This document shows positions 6,596 to 6,706 of a DNA stretch of 6,706 bases, piece by piece. The notes below the pieces were generated by a model that saw only the letters and a program-made list of their open reading frames with translations, had not been told where the DNA came from and made no database searches. Origin of the DNA: Flavihumibacter sp. (GTDB lineage Bacteria; Bacteroidota; Bacteroidia; Chitinophagales; Chitinophagaceae); contig JALOMU010000198.1 of assembly GCA_025455285.1 (NCBI GenBank), positions 1 through 6,706 of the forward strand, in the 5' to 3' direction. Made by a program: the position numbers and the translations under genes. Numbering within the stretch: position 1 is the stretch's first letter; every line of letters begins with the position of its first letter.

Positions 6596-6706
6596 AACTC
6601 AGTAGGTTCAGGTCCAGGTTAATTCGATAAGCATCTATCGAAGTTTGCTGTTGCAGGTGATGTTCGTTATAAGTAAGCTCCAGTTGTCTTCTGGTATTGT
6701 AAAGTC
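6582..6706 (-). CDS. Sensor histidine kinase, LytS/YpdA-like, C-terminal end only
   Basis: Only the last 40 codons are in the window, read from 6704 down to the TAG at 6584-6582. The segment begins LYNTRRQLELTYNEHHL and has a hydrophobic alternating strand (YRINLDLNL) near the end. This matches the end of the HATPase domain of LytS-like kinases, where a glycine-rich turn leads into an N-T-R-x-x-L helix and closing beta strands. It is placed directly upstream of, and overlaps by 14 nt, a LytTR response regulator, which is the usual gene order for this kinase class. Sensor region, phospho-accepting His and most of the ATP-binding domain lie beyond the right edge. Confidence 0.8.
   Translation of the reverse strand, partial: LYNTRRQLELTYNEHHLQQQTSIDAYRINLDLNLLSYGKI

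Overview
The window looks like a chromosomal segment of a Bacteroidota bacterium, most likely Chitinophagaceae or a close relative. The grounds are the ECF sigma factor of Bacteroidota type followed by a small membrane protein, a LytTR-type two-component pair, a secreted GH78-like glycosidase, generally weak Shine-Dalgarno sequences and moderate GC. The genus is an inference; no rRNA or other marker gene is present.

Left part (1-3995, minus strand). Three genes run in one direction: a 138-aa protein of unknown function, then a DctA-type C4-dicarboxylate symporter, then a large secreted glycosidase of the GH78 alpha-L-rhamnosidase type that runs off the left edge with 763 codons visible. The glycosidase frame is open and intact, but no ATG, GTG or TTG lies upstream of its signal peptide. 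The best initiator is an ATT that overlaps the dctA stop codon in TGATT, behind a good Shine-Dalgarno sequence. This is the most unusual observation in the window.

Middle part (3996-5818, plus strand). A divergent intergenic region carries a candidate ECF-type promoter (TGTAAC-N16-CGACTAT) upstream of an ECF sigma factor gene. That gene overlaps a gene for a four-helix membrane protein, probably its regulator. After a 71-bp gap comes a YciE/YciF-type ferritin-like protein with a lysine/alanine-rich N-terminal tail. A rho-independent terminator closes this block.

Right part (5873-6706, minus strand). A LytTR response regulator converges on the ferritin-like gene, and its stop codon lies in the T-tract of that terminator. 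Its start overlaps the end of a sensor histidine kinase gene, of which only the last 40 codons are visible.

Together the window shows carbohydrate and organic-acid acquisition on one side and two regulatory modules on the other (ECF sigma with membrane partner; LytS/LytTR-like pair). No mobile element, CRISPR array, tRNA or rRNA was found. I see no clear undescribed multi-gene system. The non-standard start of the glycosidase, the dctA-glycosidase coupling and the ECF promoter deserve a check.
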